Positions 35,352-43,810 of a stretch of 64,000 nucleotides of DNA are shown here, one piece after another. Location of the stretch: contig NZ_OMOI01000001.1 in the NCBI RefSeq assembly GCF_900302485.1, forward strand, positions 1,674,001 to 1,738,000. The letters are read 5' to 3'. Each line of letters starts with the position of its first letter. Position 1 is the stretch's first letter. The position numbers and the translations under genes were made by a program. The DNA comes from Aliiroseovarius pelagivivens (GTDB lineage Bacteria > Pseudomonadota > Alphaproteobacteria > Rhodobacterales > Rhodobacteraceae). Below the pieces are notes generated by a model. It saw only the letters and a program-made list of their open reading frames with translations. It did not search any database and was not told the origin of the DNA.

Positions 35352-37172
35352 CTAGCCGGCTGTTTCGGCTTTTTCTTCCAGCTCCAGCCATTCTTCTTCA
35401 GCGGCGGCGAGTTTCTGTTGCCGTTCGGCCAGTCCCTCAGAGGCTTTCTTGAATTTCACCGGCTCTTTGGTGAAGAGATCAGGGTCCATCAGGAACTCTT
35501 CCAGCTTCGCAATTTCGGCCGTCAGGCGGTCCATTTCGTCGGGCAATGCATCGAGACGGTGCTGTTCGGTGAAACTGAGGCCGGAGGCGGCTGGTTTGTC
35601 TTTGGGTTTGTCCTTGGGTGCGGTTTTCGTTTTCTCTGGCTTCTTCGCAGCTGGGGAAGCTACCTCTTGTCGTTGCGCGCGATAATCAGACCAGCCACCG
35701 GCATAGGCGGTGGCGATCCCGTTGCCTTCCATCGCGATGGTACGCTCAGCCACGCGGTCTAAGAAGTCGCGGTCGTGGCTGACGACCAACACGGTGCCGT
35801 CGAAGCCTGAAATCAGCTCTTGCAGCAGGTCCAGTGTTTCCACATCCAGATCGTTGGTCGGTTCGTCGAGCACCAGAAGGTTAGATTGCCGTGCCATGAT
35901 GCGAGCAAGGATCAGACGTGCCTTTTCGCCACCGGATAGGGACCGTACCGGTGCCCGAGCCTGTTCGTCCGAGAACAGGAATTCTTTCAGGTAGCCCACC
36001 ACGTGTTTCGGGTTGCCGCGCACCATCACCTGATCGGATTTGCCCGAGATGCGCATTTCAGGGTCCGAGGTCAGATTCTCCCACAGACTAGCGTTTTCGT
36101 CGAGCGTCGAGCGGTTCTGATCGAACACCGCCATCTCGATTCCAGTCCCGTGGGACACGCTGCCCGTATCAGGCTCTTCCTGACCGGTGAGCATTTTCAG
36201 AAGCGTGGTTTTGCCTGCGCCATTCGGGCCGACAAAAGCGATGGTTTCGCCGCGCATGACGCGCAGGTCGAAGGGTTTCAGAATGACCTTGTCGCCATAG
36301 ATTTTCGAGATCCCCTTGGCCTCGATCACCTTGCGACCGGATTTCGGCCCGGCCTCAAGCGCCATTTCCGCAGCGCCCTGCCGTTTGATCTGCGAGGAGC
36401 GTTCGTCTTTCAAAGCGTGCAGAGCCCGCAAACGACCCTGATTGCGTTTGCGACGGGCCGAGATGCCTTCGACGGCCCAGCGGGCCTCGGATTTGATTTT
36501 GCGGTTCAGCTTGTGACGGTTCGTGTCCTCCTCGTCCCAAACCTTGTCGCGCCAAGCCTCAAAGTGCTCGAAGCCTTTTTCCTGACGGCGCACCTGCCCC
36601 CGATCGACCCAAAGCGTGGCGCGGGTCAGCGCGCGCAGGAAGGCACGGTCGTGGCTGATCAGGACAAAACCCGCGCGGGTCTGCTTCAGTTCGTTTTCCA
36701 GCCATTCGATGGCCTGAATATCCAAATGGTTGGTCGGTTCGTCCAGCAGCATCAGCTCGGGCGCTTCAGCGAGCAGCTTGGCCAACGCAGCGCGACGGCG
36801 TTCCCCGCCCGAGGCGGTGGCAACCGGCGTATCCAGCCGCATCTTCAGACCCTCGGCCACCCGTTCGACCAAATAGTCATGCCCCGGCTCCAGGCCTGAG
36901 GCCGCAAACTCGCCCAATGTCTCATAGGCTGACAGGTCCGGGTGCTGGTCCATATAGCCCACCGAGACGCCCGGAGACAGAACGCGGGTGCCGGTGTCGG
37001 GTTCCACCATCCCGGCCATGATCTTCATCAGGGTCGACTTGCCTGACCCGTTGCGTCCAACCAGCGCCACGCGGTCGCTGGGCTGCACCACAAGGTCCAA
37101 GCCATCAAAGATAGGATCGCCGCCAAAGGTAAGGGCGATATCGTTCATTTGCAGAAGAGGTATACGTGCCAT
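35352..37172 (-). CDS. uup: ABC-F family ATPase, Uup-like
   Basis: 606 residues with two ATPase domains: Walker A GRNGSGKST and GPNGAGKTT, signatures TASGGERRRA and LSGGEKARL, and DEPTNHLD / DEPTNDLD. A charged linker (EARWAVEGISARRKRNQGRL in parts) joins them and a C-terminal coiled coil (LPDEMDRLTAEIAKLEEFL ... EEEWLELEEKAE) matches the Uup DNA-binding tail. No membrane part. ABC-F proteins act at the ribosome; Uup also affects DNA transactions. Confidence 0.92.
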   Translation of the reverse strand: MARIPLLQMNDIALTFGGDPIFDGLDLVVQPSDRVALVGRNGSGKSTLMKIMAGMVEPDTGTRVLSPGVSVGYMDQHPDLSAYETLGEFAASGLEPGHDYLVERVAEGLKMRLDTPVATASGGERRRAALAKLLAEAPELMLLDEPTNHLDIQAIEWLENELKQTRAGFVLISHDRAFLRALTRATLWVDRGQVRRQEKGFEHFEAWRDKVWDEEDTNRHKLNRKIKSEARWAVEGISARRKRNQGRLRALHALKDERSSQIKRQGAAEMALEAGPKSGRKVIEAKGISKIYGDKVILKPFDLRVMRGETIAFVGPNGAGKTTLLKMLTGQEEPDTGSVSHGTGIEMAVFDQNRSTLDENASLWENLTSDPEMRISGKSDQVMVRGNPKHVVGYLKEFLFSDEQARAPVRSLSGGEKARLILARIMARQSNLLVLDEPTNDLDVETLDLLQELISGFDGTVLVVSHDRDFLDRVAERTIAMEGNGIATAYAGGWSDYRAQRQEVASPAAKKPEKTKTAPKDKPKDKPAASGLSFTEQHRLDALPDEMDRLTAEIAKLEEFLMDPDLFTKEPVKFKKASEGLAERQQKLAAAEEEWLELEEKAETAG

Positions 37173-37203
37173 GGGGACGGGTTACGGGCTTGCACCTGTG
37201 GGG

Positions 37204-37944
37204 TCAAGCAGGAGGCACAACTGCCCGCAGCAGGCGCGCACGCTCGGCTGGGATCGAAGCGATCTCGACCCCTGTAAAGACATGTAGTGTATTTAGATCG
37301 TGATCCACGACCGCATGACCTGACACCCACCCCCCCATCATCAGATAGGTGCGCAGAAGCGGCGGTAGTCCCTGCAGGGCGCGCTTGGTGTCAGGGGTGC
37401 GGCGCAAGCGCTGAGTAAACCGGAACACGTTGGGTGCTTTGACACGCGGAAGCCATCGTTCGGGTGCGATGTGGTGGTCACGCAAAAATGCGAACGTGTC
37501 GAGGTATTGCGCTTCGTCCGTGCCCTGAAAAGACGAACAGCCGAACATCAGCCCAATTTGTTCCTGATCCACATACCGCGTTAATGCCCCCCACGCGACG
37601 CGCAGGATATCCGCGTTGTCACAAGCGTCAGGGTCAACACAGAAGCGCCCAACTTCAATCATTGGTGAAGCATAGGCGTGCAGCGCTGACAGATCGTAGA
37701 ACTGCGCGGAATAGCTGTCGTCGATGGACGTTCCGTTTCGAAAACGCATCAGGCGAAAGCAGGCGACCAGCTTCTCTGTTGCGACGTCCTCGACCAGTAT
37801 GTGACGGCACATATCGTCAAAGGGGTCGGTGTCCAGCCCCTCGCCTCCGCGAAAACATTTATGGCGCAACGCTTGAGCGGCCAGAATGTCGGCCTGCGTT
37901 TCATCAAATCGCGCCCGAAAGCAGGGTGAGTTCCGTGTCGGCAT
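37204..37944 (-). CDS. OlsB-like GNAT acyltransferase
   Basis: 246 residues. ILAAQALRHKCF near residue 20, IEVGRFCVDPDA and LMFGCSSFQGTD match the ornithine lipid N-acyltransferase OlsB (3-hydroxyacyl-ACP to ornithine). The partner OlsA acyltransferase is not adjacent, so the assignment rests on the protein alone. The ATG at 37944 starts MPTRNSPCF. Located between ABC-F and bamE, same strand. Confidence 0.75.
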   Translation of the reverse strand: MPTRNSPCFRARFDETQADILAAQALRHKCFRGGEGLDTDPFDDMCRHILVEDVATEKLVACFRLMRFRNGTSIDDSYSAQFYDLSALHAYASPMIEVGRFCVDPDACDNADILRVAWGALTRYVDQEQIGLMFGCSSFQGTDEAQYLDTFAFLRDHHIAPERWLPRVKAPNVFRFTQRLRRTPDTKRALQGLPPLLRTYLMMGGWVSGHAVVDHDLNTLHVFTGVEIASIPAERARLLRAVVPPA

Positions 37945-38068
37945 GAGGTGCCTCCGCTTGTTGCGCGAACGCCATTCCGTTCATATGCGCATGCGCCCTT
38001 CTGCCCATAAGATATGACAGAGGGGTGACGTGACGAAAGCGAAAGCTGCGCACCCTGCCCCACAAATG

Positions 38069-38093
38069 AAAAAGGCGCCGGAGGACCGACGCC
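38069..38093 (-). terminator. Rho-independent terminator after bamE
   Basis: On the minus strand GGCGTCGG, loop TCCT, CCGGCGCC, then five T. Confidence 0.85.
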
Positions 38094-38116
38094 AATTCAC
38101 TGGATTCAGGCGGTAC

Positions 38117-38590
38117 TTAGCTTCCGCCCAGCTGCTCCGCCAGATCGATTCGGCCGAACGACCCAAAGAGCTGACGCAGGAAGCTGACGCCCTTGATGTT
38201 GCTTTCGGTCACACGACGTTCAAGAACGATGACGCGTCCCTCGTCCAGCCCGAAGCGCTCGATGTTCTCGACACGCCCTTTGCTGTCAAAGCTGATCGCC
38301 AGAACTTCGCGGTCGACCTCTTGCGGCGCGTTGTAGAGGTAGTGCTTGAACTGCGAGCGAACATAGTAAAACCCACTGTCAGACAACAGCCCAGCGGTCC
38401 CCGGTTTGCCGATCGCCTCGGTCACGGTTTCGCGTGTATCTTTACCAACCACCAGAAGATCCACATCTTCTTTCACCGGCAAATAGCCGTGGTTGCGGTA
38501 GGTTGCGGCGCACGCCGTCAAGGCGATGGCAAGCGTGGCAACAGCAATAGCCTTGCCCGTGCGTTTCAGCCTATCGGTAAGATAAGACAT
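38117..38590 (-). CDS. bamE: Outer membrane assembly lipoprotein BamE
   Basis: 157 residues. Signal peptide with lipobox LTAC (Cys at about 27), then the SmpA/OmlA fold: LVVGKDTRETVTEAIGKPGTAG and FYYVRSQFKHYLY, VLAISFDSKGRVENIERFGL. BamE stabilises the Bam complex at the outer membrane. The ATG at 38590 is used because the signal peptide starts there. Divergent from the DUF177 gene. Confidence 0.9.
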   Translation of the reverse strand: MSYLTDRLKRTGKAIAVATLAIALTACAATYRNHGYLPVKEDVDLLVVGKDTRETVTEAIGKPGTAGLLSDSGFYYVRSQFKHYLYNAPQEVDREVLAISFDSKGRVENIERFGLDEGRVIVLERRVTESNIKGVSFLRQLFGSFGRIDLAEQLGGS

Positions 38591-38734
38591 ATGCTCCCCT
38601 TGCGTTCTACCCTTGCTTCTAGGTATCGGCTTATCGCAGGAACGGCCACGGTTCAAGAAACGATCCCGATCTTGTATCCCCGTGGTGAGGATTCCCACCA
38701 TATCCGGTTTGGCACAACGTCAGGAGACACCGCC

Positions 38735-39331
38735 ATGAGCACCGATACGCCCAACGCGGGCCAGAATACACCCGTGTATCAGCACGTCCTGCGTGTGGCC
38801 GATCTGTCGACCGGCGCAGCGACCCCGTTCGAACTGATCCCGACGGATGCAGAATGCAAAGCCATTGCGACAGATTTGGGCCTGCCTGCCCTGCGCAAGG
38901 TGCGATTCAAAGGTACGTTGACCGCGCGCGGCAAGACGGACTGGCAGTTGAAGGCGCAACTGGGCGCAACCGTAGTGCAGGACTGTGTTGTAACACTGGA
39001 TCCCGTCACCACGCGGATCGAGGAACCGATCAGCCGCCGCTGGGTGCGCGACCTTCCCGAGCTTGAAGCCGGGGACGAAACGGAAATGCCCGATGATGAA
39101 ACGTTGGAGCAACTGGGCGCAGAAATTGATCTGGGCGAGGTCATGACCGAATCCCTTGCGCTGGCTTTGCCGCTCTTTCCGCGTGCCGACGGCGCCGCAT
39201 TGGATCAAGCCAACTTCGCCGCCCCCGGAGTTGCGCCGATGCGCGATGAGGACGCCAGACCTTTTGCGGGTCTATCTGCCCTGCGTGACCAATTGGCCAG
39301 CAAATCCGAGTCGGAGGACGACGCGGAATAA
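38735..39331 (+). CDS. DUF177 (YceD-like) protein
   Basis: 198 residues. The DUF177 core is LKAQLGATVVQDCVVTLDPV and the acidic AGDETEMPDDETLEQLGAEIDLGEVMTESLALALPLFPR in pieces. YceD proteins sit before rpmF in most bacteria and are linked to 23S rRNA maturation or accumulation. AGGAGA precedes the ATG at 38735; the open frame runs far upstream through the antisense of bamE but is not coding there. Confidence 0.9.
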   Translation: MSTDTPNAGQNTPVYQHVLRVADLSTGAATPFELIPTDAECKAIATDLGLPALRKVRFKGTLTARGKTDWQLKAQLGATVVQDCVVTLDPVTTRIEEPISRRWVRDLPELEAGDETEMPDDETLEQLGAEIDLGEVMTESLALALPLFPRADGAALDQANFAAPGVAPMRDEDARPFAGLSALRDQLASKSESEDDAE

Positions 39332-39576
39332 ACCCGCAGATGCGGCGCATCACGCTGAAACTCGCTAGAAAGCGGCATATTTCGGTGAATTCGGCCCAAT
39401 CGGCACTTGCAAGAAAAAAGAATCCCAGTATTTTCCCGGCTTCTCCACAAGATGGGTTGGACAGCGCCCCGCAAACAGCGTATGAGGCGCCAGACTCAGA
39501 CACGAGAATAAGCAGGCTTCCCTGAAGCCTTAAGAATTCAACGGGCCATGTGCCCCCAAAATCGAAGGTTGAGACC

Positions 39577-39786
39577 ATGGCCGTCCAACAGAACAAAGTA
39601 TCCAAGTCGCGCCGCAACAACCGCCGCGCACATGACGCTCTGGTTGCTGCGAACCCGAACGAATGTTCGAACTGCGGCGAGCTGAAGCGCCCCCACCACG
39701 TTTGCCCGTCCTGCGGCCACTATGACGACCGCGAAGTTGTTGCCATGGCCGACGAAATCGACCTGGACGACGAGGACGCGGCGTAA
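39577..39786 (+). CDS. rpmF: 50S ribosomal protein L32
   Basis: 69 residues. [22 protein letters not shown] start, and a zinc ribbon [18 protein letters not shown] with four Cys. The C-terminus is acidic. The ATG at 39577 is the family start. The 245 bases ahead (39332-39576) hold no gene; a hairpin AGGCTTC-CCT-GAAGCCT lies at 39514-39530. Confidence 0.97.
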   Translation: MAVQQNKVSKSRRNNRRAHDALVAANPNECSNCGELKRPHHVCPSCGHYDDREVVAMADEIDLDDEDAA

Positions 39787-39842
39787 GGCACTTGCCCCGC
39801 GCGGGTGGGCATGTCAGAAAATCCCCGAGCATGGGATAAAGA

Positions 39843-40931
39843 ATGACAATGAACGCCCCCAAACGCACAATCGTATCGGTCGACGCCATGGGCGGAGATC
39901 TTGGACCGGCAGCTGTAGTTGCCGGTCTTGCGCTGTCTGCAGACAAGAACCCGAATATCGGGTTCATTCTGCACGGCAATAAACCCGAACTTGAAAAACT
40001 GGTCGCCCGGACAAAAGATCTGAACGAGGTTTGCGACATTCGTCACGCCGATGAGGTTGTGACCATGGATGACAAGCCCAGCTATGTGATGCGCAATGGT
40101 CAGAACACCTCGATGTGGTCAGCCATTGATGCGGTGCGCAACGGCGAGGCCGATGTGGTCGTCAGCTGTGGCAACACCGGCGCGCTGATGCTGCTGTCGA
40201 TGGTCCGCCTGCGCAAACTGCCCGGCGTGAACCGCCCGGCGATTGCCTGTCTGTGGCCCTCGCGCAATCCAGCTGGCTTCAATGTGATGCTGGATGTGGG
40301 TGCGGATATCCGCGCCGATGATACCGATCTTCTGCAATATGCCTTGATGGGCGCGTCGTATGCGCGCAATGGGCTTGGTCTGGCGCGCCCCCGCGTCGGC
40401 CTTTTGAACGTTGGCACCGAAGAACATAAAGGCCGGCCCGAGCTGAAAAGCGCACACGAGCTGATTGGCGACGTCGCCGAGACCGCGAATATCGACTATA
40501 TCGGCTTTGTCGAAGGCGGCGATATTCCGTCCGACCGCGTGGACGTCATTGTCACCGATGGATTTACTGGAAATGTGGCCCTGAAGACCGCCGAGGGCAC
40601 CGCGAGCCTTGTTTCGGGCCTGCTTCGCGATGCGTTTAACGCGACCATCCTGTCGAAGGTTTCGGCTCTATTGGCGCTAAGCTCGCTTCGCCGCCTCAGC
40701 AAACGTGTGGACCCGCGTCGCAACAATGGTGGCGTGTTCCTTGGTCTGAACGGCACCGTGGTAAAAAGCCATGGATCGGCGGATGCGATGGGCATGTCTG
40801 CGGCCGTAAAACTGGCCTTCCGTCTGGCCGAAAGCGGTTTCAACCAGAAGCTTGCTGCGCGGGTTGCATCCGCAGGCACGCCAAGCCAAGATCAAAAAAA
40901 CAAAAATCCGGAAGGTGAGCAGCCAGCATGA
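39843..40931 (+). CDS. plsX: Phosphate acyltransferase PlsX
   Basis: 362 residues. SVDAMGGDLGPAAVVAG at the N-terminus, SCGNTGALMLLS, GLLNVGTEEHKG and DGFTGNVALKTAEGTA are PlsX blocks. It makes acyl-phosphate from acyl-ACP for phospholipid synthesis. It overlaps fabH by 4 bases. A second Met two codons in is an alternative start. Confidence 0.97.
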   Translation: MTMNAPKRTIVSVDAMGGDLGPAAVVAGLALSADKNPNIGFILHGNKPELEKLVARTKDLNEVCDIRHADEVVTMDDKPSYVMRNGQNTSMWSAIDAVRNGEADVVVSCGNTGALMLLSMVRLRKLPGVNRPAIACLWPSRNPAGFNVMLDVGADIRADDTDLLQYALMGASYARNGLGLARPRVGLLNVGTEEHKGRPELKSAHELIGDVAETANIDYIGFVEGGDIPSDRVDVIVTDGFTGNVALKTAEGTASLVSGLLRDAFNATILSKVSALLALSSLRRLSKRVDPRRNNGGVFLGLNGTVVKSHGSADAMGMSAAVKLAFRLAESGFNQKLAARVASAGTPSQDQKNKNPEGEQPA

Positions 40932-41902
40932 CACTTCGCGCCGTGGTCAAAGGCGTCGGGCACTATTTGCCTGAACGCGTGGTTCCCAACTCGTATTTCG
41001 AAGACCTCGTGGATACCTCAGACGAATGGATTCGCACCCGTTCGGGAATCGAACGCCGCCACTTCGCAGCAGAAGATGAAACGACCTCGAAAATGGGTGC
41101 AAACGCGGCACGTGCAGCGCTTGCAGATGCGGGGCTGGAGCCTGACGACATCGACGCCATCGTTCTGGCAACCTCGACTCCAGACCTGACCTTCCCGTCG
41201 GTCGCGACGATGGTGCAGAACGAATTGGGTATGACGCGCGGCTTTGGATTTGACGTTCAGGCCGTCTGTGCAGGCTTTGTCTTTGCACTGACCAATGCCA
41301 ACGCGCTGATCCTTGCGGGTCAAGCCAAACGTGTGCTTGTGATCGGGGCCGAGACGTTCTCGCGCATTCTGGACATGAAAGATCGCGCTACCTGCGTTCT
41401 GTTTGGGGACGGTGCTGGCGCCTTGGTGCTTGAGGCACAAGAGGGCGACGGATCGAACGCCGATCGCGGCATCCTTTCGGCAGACCTGAACTCGGACGGT
41501 CGTCTGCGCGAGATGCTCTATGTGGATGGCGGCGTCTCGACCACGCAGACCTCGGGCCACCTGCGCATGCAGGGCAATCCGCTGTTCCGTCAAGCGGTCG
41601 GAAAACTGGCCCAGACTGCTGAAACGGCACTGTCCAAAGTTGACCTGACCGATGATGACGTAAACTGGATCGTGCCCCATCAGGCCAATATCCGTATCAT
41701 CCAAGGCACCGCCAAAAAGCTTGGCGTCCCGATGGACCGCGTTGTGGTCACCGTACAGGATCACGGCAATACCTCGGCCGCGTCGATCCCGTTGGCCATG
41801 TCGGTGGCGCGCAGCGAAGGTAAAATCAAAGACGGAGACCTTCTGGTCGCCGAAGCCATCGGTGGTGGTCTTGCTTGGGGGGCCGTGGTTCTCCGCTGGT
41901 AA
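40928..41902 (+). CDS. fabH: 3-oxoacyl-ACP synthase III
   Basis: 324 residues. Catalytic Cys114 (VQAVCAGF), His in VPHQANIRI, Asn in DHGNTSAASIP. It starts fatty acid synthesis by condensing acetyl-CoA with malonyl-ACP. Coupled to plsX by ATGA overlap. Confidence 0.97.
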   Translation: MTLRAVVKGVGHYLPERVVPNSYFEDLVDTSDEWIRTRSGIERRHFAAEDETTSKMGANAARAALADAGLEPDDIDAIVLATSTPDLTFPSVATMVQNELGMTRGFGFDVQAVCAGFVFALTNANALILAGQAKRVLVIGAETFSRILDMKDRATCVLFGDGAGALVLEAQEGDGSNADRGILSADLNSDGRLREMLYVDGGVSTTQTSGHLRMQGNPLFRQAVGKLAQTAETALSKVDLTDDDVNWIVPHQANIRIIQGTAKKLGVPMDRVVVTVQDHGNTSAASIPLAMSVARSEGKIKDGDLLVAEAIGGGLAWGAVVLRW

Positions 41903-41990
41903 CAGCTTGAACCCGCGTATTTCGCACTCCAAGGCGCAATATCCACATCAAAAAGGGCAGGCAAGCTTCTGCTTTCGCAAGCCATTGATA

Positions 41991-42019
41991 TTGACTCGGA
42001 ATTTCAAAAATTCCATGCT
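41991..42019 (+). promoter_or_regulatory. Promoter with embedded palindrome before ihfA
   Basis: TTGACT (41991-41996), then GGAATTT-CAA-AAATTCC (41998-42014) in the spacer, and a weak -10 (CATGCT, 42014-42019). The palindrome lies between -35 and -10, a repressor position. In the 192-base gap between fabH and ihfA. Confidence 0.4.
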
Positions 42020-42094
42020 CCATGCCAGTATCTGATCATGCCCGGTGCCTATGCGCCGATAAAAAGGGCAGAAAAAGCCATTCAGGGGGACAAT

Positions 42095-42397
42095 ATGAGT
42101 GAAAAGACTTTGACCCGCATGGACCTTAGCGAGTCCGTGTTTCGCGAGGTCGGCCTATCGCGCAACGAAAGCGCGCAATTGGTTGAAAACGTCTTAAACC
42201 ACATTTCAGACGCGCTGGTATCCGGCCAAAGCGTCAAGATTTCGTCGTTTGGAACATTTTCCATCCGCGATAAGGCGGCCCGCGTTGGCCGCAATCCCAA
42301 GACTGGGGAAGAAGTGCCGATCCTGCCGCGGCGCGTTCTGACCTTCCGTCCGTCACATCTGATGAAAGATCGTGTTGCGGATGGCAATAAGCGCTGA
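42095..42397 (+). CDS. ihfA: Integration host factor alpha subunit
   Basis: 100 residues of the HU/IHF fold: [64 protein letters not shown], with Pro at the DNA-inserting loop (NPKTG). IHF bends DNA at promoters and recombination sites. The ATG at 42095 has AGGGGGA upstream. Followed by the MerR gene as in most alphaproteobacteria. Confidence 0.97.
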   Translation: MSEKTLTRMDLSESVFREVGLSRNESAQLVENVLNHISDALVSGQSVKISSFGTFSIRDKAARVGRNPKTGEEVPILPRRVLTFRPSHLMKDRVADGNKR

Positions 42398-42459
42398 TTG
42401 AGCCTGTTCAGGGCCTGAATTTGCACCAAGACGCCACGGATTAGAGAGCAGGCAACGAC

Positions 42460-43548
42460 ATGGACAAGAAGTCTCCTGACGCCTTTCGCACCATCAGCGA
42501 GGTGGCCGATTGGTTGGGTGTGCCCACTCATGTGTTGCGTTTCTGGGAAAGCCGGTTCACGCAAGTCAAACCCGTCAAGCGCGCTGGCGGGCGCCGGTAC
42601 TATCGCCCCGCCGACATGGAGCTTCTGGGCGGCATTCGGAAGCTGCTGCACGAAGATGGCATGACCATTCGTGGCGTGCAGAAACTTCTGCGTGAACAGG
42701 GCGTCAAGCACGTGGCGACCATGTCCCCTCCGCTTGAAAGCAACGAAATGCGGGATTCGGATGGATCGAACGTGGTGCCTCTGGCCTCCGCACGAAACAC
42801 CACCGACGAAAACCCACAAGAATCTGTCGTGCAAGCGACAGAGGACAACAGCCCGGACGTCGCTGAAGCGCATGACGATCATCAGGACACCGTGGACGAA
42901 ACCCCAGCTTCTGCTCCAGAGCCCGCGCCAGAAGACATCGCCGATCATGACAGCCCGCCGACCTTGACGGACGCGACTGACGAGGCCCCAGAGGACCTTG
43001 TTGTCCCTCACGCCGACCAGTCGGAGCCCGTATTGGCCGAAGACGCCCCCACCGAACGTGATTTGTTTTCGGCCGAGGTTGCGCAGGCATCGGAAGCGGT
43101 CGCAGCCCCCCAGTCGGACCCTGATCTTTCTGCACCCGAGCACAGCCACGAGCCAACCGAGCTTGAGGCTGATATTGCCGAGACGCACACCCCCGACGAA
43201 GGCGAGACGCCGCCCAGTGAAATCGCAGATCCTGCAGCAGACATCTTGGGAGAGGCGCCCGAGGCGTTTGAACCAGAGACCGCAGCCCCTGCAGATCCTG
43301 CCCCGGTGACAGAATCTGATCCGGCGCCAGAAGCCCCCGCGCCGATCGACATTTCTCATATCCCTGCGGACAGTGCCGATGACGTCCATGCCGTTGCGCC
43401 AAGCGTTTTGGTCAGTGTGCAACTCAGAGCGTTCCGCGCCGCAGGTGGCAACCTGCCCGACGACACCCTGAGCAGCCTGACCGCGCGTCTGTCAGATTTG
43501 GCGACCCGCATGGCCCCTGCCCCGTCAGACAATGGGCAGGCGGAATGA
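42460..43548 (+). CDS. MerR-family regulator with long acidic tail
   Basis: 362 residues. MerR HTH at about 10-80 ([49 protein letters not shown]). From about 95 to 315 the chain is Pro/Glu/Asp/Ala-rich and looks disordered, then a short conserved end ([22 protein letters not shown]). No metal-binding cysteines. It sits after ihfA in this lineage; its target is unknown. The tail is encoded by GC-rich codons like its neighbours. Confidence 0.88.
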   Translation: MDKKSPDAFRTISEVADWLGVPTHVLRFWESRFTQVKPVKRAGGRRYYRPADMELLGGIRKLLHEDGMTIRGVQKLLREQGVKHVATMSPPLESNEMRDSDGSNVVPLASARNTTDENPQESVVQATEDNSPDVAEAHDDHQDTVDETPASAPEPAPEDIADHDSPPTLTDATDEAPEDLVVPHADQSEPVLAEDAPTERDLFSAEVAQASEAVAAPQSDPDLSAPEHSHEPTELEADIAETHTPDEGETPPSEIADPAADILGEAPEAFEPETAAPADPAPVTESDPAPEAPAPIDISHIPADSADDVHAVAPSVLVSVQLRAFRAAGGNLPDDTLSSLTARLSDLATRMAPAPSDNGQAE

Positions 43549-43648
43549 CCCTGCTTGGGCCTTGGACAATTTCATTGGAAAGAATGCGCAATTTCGGGAC
43601 TTTTCCCGCTTGCCCTGCCCGTGAAAATCACTATGTAAGGGCCTCAGT

Positions 43649-43725
43649 CGGGCTATGGCGCAGCCTGGTAGCGCGTCCGTCTGGGGGACGGAAGGTCGCA
43701 GGTTCGAGTCCTGCTAGCCCGACCA
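43649..43725 (+). tRNA. tRNA-Pro(GGG)
   Basis: 77 bases with encoded CCA. Acceptor CGGGCTA / TAGCCCG; anticodon stem TCCGT / ACGGA around CTGGGGG, giving GGG. Confidence 0.97.
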
Positions 43726-43735
43726 ATTCAAAAAA

Positions 43736-43765
43736 CGCCCGCCCGGCTTTCGGGTGGGTGTTTTT
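43736..43765 (+). terminator. Rho-independent terminator after tRNA-Pro
   Basis: CGCCCGCCCG (43736-43745), loop GCTTT, CGGGTGGGTG (43751-43760) and five T. Confidence 0.88.
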
Positions 43766-43810
43766 GTATGGATCAGGCCCCTCTATGGCCTGCGACGAAG
43801 GAGGAACGCC

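Noticed and set aside
38030..38734. Upstream extension of the DUF177 gene
   Set aside because: This part is antisense to bamE; the DUF177 domain begins at the ATG at 38735, which has its own ribosome binding site.
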